DNA from: Chara braunii
Lineage: Eukaryota > Streptophyta > Charophyceae > Charales > Characeae
Reading direction: 5' to 3'
DNA length: 23,007 nucleotides
Assembly: GCA_003427395.1 (NCBI GenBank)
Contig: BFEA01001032.1
Span: 1,904-24,910 of the forward strand
Under the pieces are notes generated by a model that was given only the letters and a program-made list of their open reading frames with translations, did not search any database and had not been told where the DNA came from. Position 1 is the first letter of the stretch. Each line of letters opens with the position of its first letter. This document shows, piece by piece, positions 19,363-23,007 of the stretch. Both the position numbers and the translations under genes were made by a program.

Positions 19363-19521
19363 GGTGCGGCAGAGTAAATCGGATGTCGGAGGGGCGCGAC
19401 GCAAATTAATGGAAAATACAGGGGCGCCAGACAAATTTTCCCAAAAAAAAATTAAAAGGGGCGCAAATTAATGGAAAATACAGGGGCGCCAGACAAATTT
19501 TCCCAAAAAAAATTAAAAGGG
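19363..19521 (+). mobile_element. 80-bp dispersed repeat, plus copy, with 62-bp tandem extension
   Basis: 19363-19442 is the inverted partner of 17283-17361. The segment 19401-19460, starting GCAAATTAATGGAAAATACA and ending in an A-run with ATTAAAAGG, is duplicated at 19463-19521. The A-rich ends after TTTTCCC suggest a retroposon 3' end that has been tandemly copied. Confidence 0.85.
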
Positions 19522-19664
19522 GAGAAGAAAGAGTCACCTACAGGATGAGCGGTGTTATTACAACCCAAGCTCAAACTTGCCAGACACTTCTCTCAAATAA
19601 CACTTTCTCTTACCTTCAAAACAAAGGTCAGGACCAAAAAAAAAAACAAAAAAACACGAACGGA

Positions 19665-19706
19665 ATTCTGGACATCTGTTAACTTTGGAATGATGCAGAG
19701 AAGATC
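19665..19706 (+). pseudogene. U6 snRNA 5' fragment (copy 3)
   Basis: GGACATCTGTTAACTTTGGA followed by ATGATGCAGAGAAGAT tracks U6 from the 5' stem-loop through the ACAGAGA region (here GCAGAGA). It then breaks into a C10 A13 low-complexity run. The 3' half, including the AGC triad, is missing. It is preceded by an A-rich stretch. A truncated retrocopy is the simplest reading. Confidence 0.75.
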
Positions 19707-19895
19707 CCCCCCCCCAAAAAAAAAAAAATCCGGGAACCAGTCCCGGTGTCCCTTATATTGCAATGCCAAGAATCGGGCCGCCTGGCGTCCCTTACAAAGA
19801 ACCAGACCACGCACACCACAAATCCCATGTCAAAAAGAAGCCACAAAGAAAAAAGAAACCTTGCGGAGGTAGAAAACTGAAATTCTGGAAATGAC

Positions 19896-20013
19896 GGGCC
19901 TCGCTGCAGTCTCAAAATGTGCAAAACGAGAGTGAATCTTCCGCTAGAATATGGAAAGATACACCGCCATGATTTTGTCGTTTGTGCACGTCGAGAGTAG
20001 TGCTGTGTGGCCC
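19896..20013. mobile_element. 118-bp TIR element abutting U2
   Basis: Begins GGGCCTCGCTGCAGT and ends as the reverse complement of GGGCCACACAGCACTACTCT. The interior GCAAAACGAGAGTGAATCTT is shared with the palindromic element at 22312-22391 and the minisatellite at 11128-11340. It ends one base before the U2-like sequence, so it occupies the place where a U2 promoter would be. Confidence 0.65.
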
Positions 20014-20014
20014 G

Positions 20015-20203
20015 ATACCTTTCTCGGCCTTTTGGCAAAGTAAGATCAGGTGCAATGTATCTGTTCTGATCAGTTCAATATCTGATCCGTGGTCCATCGG
20101 ACCACACGATATTAAATTAATTTTCTGGGCTTCGGAGGGGTCGTACGAGTAAGCTTGCTTGCCCGACCCCTCCAGCAGTGCCTCCGTATTGCACTGCAGT
20201 AGG
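20015..20203 (+). ncRNA. U2 snRNA-like sequence, variant or retrocopy
   Basis: U2 snRNA pairs with the intron branch site in the spliceosome. The 5' end ATACCTTTCTCGGCCTTTTG is U2-like. Stem IIa is GATCAG/CTGATC and stem IIb GTGGTCC/GGACCAC. CACGATATTAAATTAATTTT leads into an Sm-like site near 20119. Stem III (GGAGGGGTCG/CGACCCCTCC) and stem IV (GCAGTGC/GCACTGC) are perfectly paired, with bases unlike those I recall for land-plant U2, so pairing has been kept by compensating changes. The branch-site recognition segment, normally GUGUAGUAUCUG, reads GTGCAATGTATCTG, and about 4 extra bases precede it. An A-rich tail follows, and no plant promoter elements are visible upstream. A retrocopy of a lineage-specific U2 is likeliest; a divergent functional gene is not excluded. 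Confidence 0.82.
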
Positions 20204-20254
20204 AAAAAAATAAATAAAAATTCTGGAAATGCGTTCGGGGCTGCAGAAGGTGCA

Positions 20255-20370
20255 GCCAGAATCCTGGGGCCAAGTCCCACTTACCTGAAATCTCAATTCC
20301 CGACCTTCGATTAGCAAGATCGACGGCCAGAAATGAAGAATCGGTGTAAGTGGGACCTGGCCCCTGGAGT
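20255..20370. mobile_element. Fold-back element with 19-bp near-perfect arms
   Basis: GGGGCCAAGTCCCACTTAC (20266-20284) and 20346-20364 are reverse complements with one mismatch, centred at 20315. Weaker pairing continues inward. It is non-coding. Confidence 0.8.
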
Positions 20371-20760
20371 AGCAAATGCAGTTCATGGGAGACGTGTGGC
20401 CTCCTTTCTTTCTTTCTTTTTTTTTTTCTATTGTTTTGTTTCCTTTGGGGGAGTCTACGTCCACCGTGGTGTTACCGTTGCGGGACAGGGAGCATCCACC
20501 CCGAGACAAAACCCCCAACCGCAGCAGAGGTGGAAATGCACGAAGGCAGGCGCGAAAGCCCTAAGACGGAGCTCGATAGATGCAAATAAGCTGTGGGGGG
20601 GGGGGGGAAGGGGACAAAGAGGAGGGTGTGTTGTGTTCATCCGGCACCCCTGGTTTCCTTTTTTTTAACACGGGGTATTTCCGAATGAATCTGCCAGAAA
20701 TCTGTGCTAGATTCAGTGGAGCTGAACACTGCGGAAGTTTGGCCAGATTCATCCAGAAAT
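20371..20760. other. Unassigned, with T-rich and G13 runs
   Basis: T-rich stretch near 20403-20430 and a G run near 20593-20606. No gene supported. Confidence 0.4.
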
Positions 20761-20930
20761 AGCCCCTCCAAAGTAATGAGAGGAAGAGAAGAGGAGAGGG
20801 TTGGGAGGGGGATGAAGGTGGCAGAGGGGGTAGTGAAGGAGGAGGAAGGACGGGTCATGGAAAGAGGAATGGCGGTCCCAATGCCTCCCCTAAGTGTTCA
20901 AAACCTAAGAGAAGAGGAAGGACGGGTCAT
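20761..20930. repeat. Purine-rich tract with 72-bp spaced duplicate
   Basis: Strongly GA-rich on the plus strand. AGGAAGGACGGGTCAT occurs at about 20843-20858 and again at 20915-20930. Confidence 0.75.
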
Positions 20931-20954
20931 TTTTTATCTTCTTACAAGACTCCG

Positions 20955-21110
20955 CCTGTTCAAAACCTCTTGCGCACAAGGCCGCCCACGTGGATGTAGG
21001 TTGAGGGGCGGCGGCTGCCCCCGCCCCCGTGTGTCATATCGACCCACTTGCACACAGCCAAAAGGCGAAGAGGCAAAGGAAAGAGGAAGGGAACAGCCAG
21101 ACATTACAGA
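20955..21110 (+). repeat. Dispersed direct repeat, copy A
   Basis: Collinear with 21741-21890. CCTGTTCA, ACCTCTT, ACAAGG, GGTTGAG, GGCTGCCCC, CCCGTGTGTCA and GACCCACTTGCAC all recur in the same order. Family unknown. Confidence 0.8.
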
Positions 21111-21740
21111 GCAGGGGGCAAACGAATCCTACATGACAAGTCCCACATGCAGACACCGCCCCGGACAGCACAGGCCAAATGACGGGACAAACCAGCCAGG
21201 GTTCAAGACACGGGAACTGTGAGATGGTTGAACGATGAGCCAGGCCATTTTCAACATAAATGAATACCAGAGAACAAATTCTACCATATCCATAGCAAAG
21301 AATCTGAAGCAAAGAACACCTTATCTGCAAAAAAAAGGCAATCCCAGATGACGATTCCCCCTCGTAAAAGCACCGCCATAACAAACCAGAACCCGGATGA
21401 TTAGTCCCACATGAAAGCACCGCTACGCTGCCACGCCAATAGACCGAACAACAGGACAAAACCATCCGGGATACCAAAACGATAACCAGAACAAAATCTG
21501 CCATAACCATAGTAAAAAATAAAAATAAAAAAGGGAACCATACAGTAGGTCCGCAAAACGAAATACCCCAACCATGGGGGAAGAGTACAGCAGCAAAGAA
21601 GAAGCAAAATTATTTTCTACCATAACCGAAGAAGAGCCTGCTAGTACCTTTATATATATATATATTGTCACACTGTAAATCAGCGCGTGAAGGCGGAAAA
21701 AAGCAAAACAAGGAAAGGAAAAGAAGGAAGGAAAGCCCCA
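21111..21740. repeat. Degenerate related modules between copies A and B
   Basis: Similar words recur: ACCAGAGAACAAATTCTACC at 21267, ACCAGAACAAAATCTGCC at 21486 and TTTTCTACCATAACC near 21613, plus GTCCCACATG at 21141 and 21404. This suggests an older diverged tandem array. No gene is supported. Confidence 0.45.
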
Positions 21741-21890
21741 CCTGTTCATCACCTCTTACGTACAAGGCCAGCCACATGGATGACAGGTTGAGCACTGGCT
21801 GCCCCCATCCCCGTGTGTCACAAGGACCCACTTGCACGCAGCCAGAAGGCAAAGAGGTAAAGAAAAGGAGGAGGAAACCAAACCTGACAG
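21741..21890 (+). repeat. Dispersed direct repeat, copy B
   Basis: Second copy of the 20955-21110 sequence, 786 bases downstream in the same orientation. It is preceded by an AT tract (21652-21667). Confidence 0.8.
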
Positions 21891-22212
21891 GGAAAGAAAG
21901 ATAATCCAATTGTCACAAAGCAAATAACACATCCCACAGATCAACATATGCCCAAGGAGAGCTGCACCAGCACAGCATTCAGCAGGACGGCTAGCACGAA
22001 CCATCCCATCAAAAATCCTGACAGAGGACATGTTGTCCACATGTCAAAAAGACAGCAGGACATTCATCACAGTGCGGCATCATACAGTTCTGATAGCGTC
22101 CTTGGGCACAAAAGGGACAACGTATATCTGGGTGATAGGGATGTGTACAATTAGGAAATGTTGGACACCCTTCAGAACAGACGGCGGCAGTCGCAATAGA
22201 TTGATAATGGCT

Positions 22213-22270
22213 GTATATATATTGTCAAACAGAACTGCCCGGTAAAGTTTAGGCAGAGAGGGAGAAAGAG
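22213..22270 (-). repeat. Inverted copy of the 11508-11566 repeat
   Basis: TGTCAAACAGAACTGCCCGG followed by TAAAG-TTAGGCAGAGAGG is the reverse complement of the segment at 11508-11556. Both copies are attached to AT repeats on the same relative side. Confidence 0.85.
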
Positions 22271-22311
22271 GACAAAAAAGGGAGTGTAGGTATACGGTTT
22301 CCCCGGATATA

Positions 22312-22391
22312 GGGCGTCGCTGCACTACTCTCGACATGCACAAAAGATTCACTCTCGTTTTGCACATTTCGAGAGTACTGCAGCGAGGCCC
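22312..22391. mobile_element. 80-bp palindromic MITE of the GGGCC-TIR family
   Basis: Left end GGGCGTCGCTGCACTACTCT; the reverse complement of the right end is GGGCCTCGCTGCAGTACTCT. The arms continue to CAAAA around a short GATTCACTCTCG centre. It is flanked by ATA on both sides, a possible 3-bp target-site duplication. It is an internally deleted relative of 19896-20013. Confidence 0.75.
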
Positions 22392-22664
22392 ATACATACA
22401 TATTCACAACGTCACTGAAACTGACCAGATACATAGAAAACGTCTCTCCTGTCCCTCAATCATCCTCCTCCCGCCATCATCGCCGTCCTCGAAATGCAAG
22501 TTTCAATTCTCTATCACAAAAAAAAGAAAAAGAATAACAAATTACGGTCACCCACAACCCTAACCTTACAATCATGACTGCTACGATCACCATGATCACT
22601 ATGCTCCTCTTTCCGATACTTGCCAATCGTGAAAATGACCAGTGCATCTTATGAGGAAAACAAA
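22392..22664. other. Unassigned spacer
   Basis: No gene or RNA is supported. Confidence 0.4.
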
Positions 22665-22729
22665 GACTAGATACATTCGTCATGACGAGTGGGCCTTATG
22701 AGATCACGATGACTAGATACATTCGTCAT
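22665..22729. repeat. 46-bp offset tandem repeat
   Basis: GACTAGATACATTCGTCAT occurs at 22665-22683 and 22711-22729, each preceded by CTTATGAG. Confidence 0.9.
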
Positions 22730-22842
22730 TTCACATTTTTTTGTCAGGCGACGGAACGAGATAGATACATACATCTTATCACACAGGGTTATTATATAAG
22801 CTTAACGGTTCACAATAGCGGAAGTAGAAGGGCCTATTAGAA

Positions 22843-22906
22843 AAACCCACATGTACCGATCTAATGAGCTGCTACAACCAGTCCAAAAATATAGGAAGGA
22901 CCGATA

Positions 22907-22967
<61 letters not shown>

Positions 22968-23007
22968 CCACACGTACCGATCTAATGAACTGCTACGACC
23001 GGTCCCA
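22843..23007. repeat. 121-bp duplication interrupted by a (CA)27 tract
   Basis: AAACCCACATGTACCGATCT onward at 22843-22885 is repeated as 22964-23007 with a few substitutions. The (CA)n at 22911-22964 lies between them. The repeat reaches the window edge, so more units may follow. Confidence 0.9.

Larger units (their letters stand above)
19880..20231 (+). repeat. 14-bp direct repeats flanking the TIR element plus U2 unit
   Basis: AAATTCTGGAAATG occurs at 19880-19893 and 20218-20231. The second copy immediately follows the A-rich tail of the U2-like sequence. This is where a target-site duplication should lie if the whole 19894-20217 unit was inserted by retroposition. Confidence 0.65.

Noticed and set aside
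20278-20290. CACTTACCTG resembling the U1 snRNA 5' end
   Set aside because: The rest of U1 is absent. The word belongs to the arms of a fold-back element.
20704-21222. 172-codon plus-strand ORF
   Set aside because: It reads through a purine-rich tract (Glu, Arg and Gly rich) into a dispersed repeat. No homology is recognised.
1-23007. tRNA, rRNA or CRISPR features
   Set aside because: I saw no tRNA B-box with a foldable cloverleaf, no rRNA core motifs and no regular spacer-repeat array on either strand.

Overview
The window is repeat-dense nuclear DNA from a large eukaryotic genome. It has no bacterial-style gene packing, no operons and no convincing intact host protein gene. It is full of microsatellites, A-rich tails, 5'-truncated LINE remnants, fold-back (MITE-like) elements and small-RNA-derived retrocopies. 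The U2 and U6 snRNA-like sequences and the LINE reverse-transcriptase tail look green-lineage. A repeat-rich streptophyte alga (Chara-like) is my best guess, but this is inference and unproven.

Layout. 1-922: GA microsatellite, a strong inverted repeat and two small tandem arrays. 1430-1990: two fold-back elements side by side. 2289-5857: two decayed LINE fragments in opposite orientation; the plus-strand one ends in a conserved tail and A26. 6340-7349: a GTAC-rich tandem block and a 234-bp tandem duplication. 7350-10450: mostly AT-rich unassigned DNA with a 47-bp duplication and a broken U6 copy. 10450-11660: fold-back, minisatellite, (AT)n and a perfect 19-bp-arm hairpin. 11879-13448: a block bordered by (GATT)n on one side and (AATC)n on the other, holding a minisatellite and, on the minus strand, a complete hammerhead ribozyme motif. 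14271-16150: a second LINE tail, a long-range inverted repeat, and a U6 retrocopy with target-site duplication. 16976-19521: a 210-bp fold-back, a CCCCT-periodic minisatellite and an inverted pair of 80-bp repeats. 19665-20364: U6 fragment, TIR element, U2 snRNA-like sequence and another fold-back. 20760-23007: purine-rich DNA, dispersed duplications, a palindromic MITE and a (CA)n tract.

How it fits together. Three U6-derived copies and one U2-derived copy lie within about 11 kb, with A-rich tails or direct repeats beside several of them. This suggests that LINE machinery has been copying snRNAs here. The most notable single item is the type III hammerhead ribozyme at 12412-12467 (minus strand), which has every core nucleotide and a fully paired stem III. 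That is the hallmark of retrozyme-like elements. The long open frames are explained by palindromes, tandem repeats or low complexity rather than by genes.
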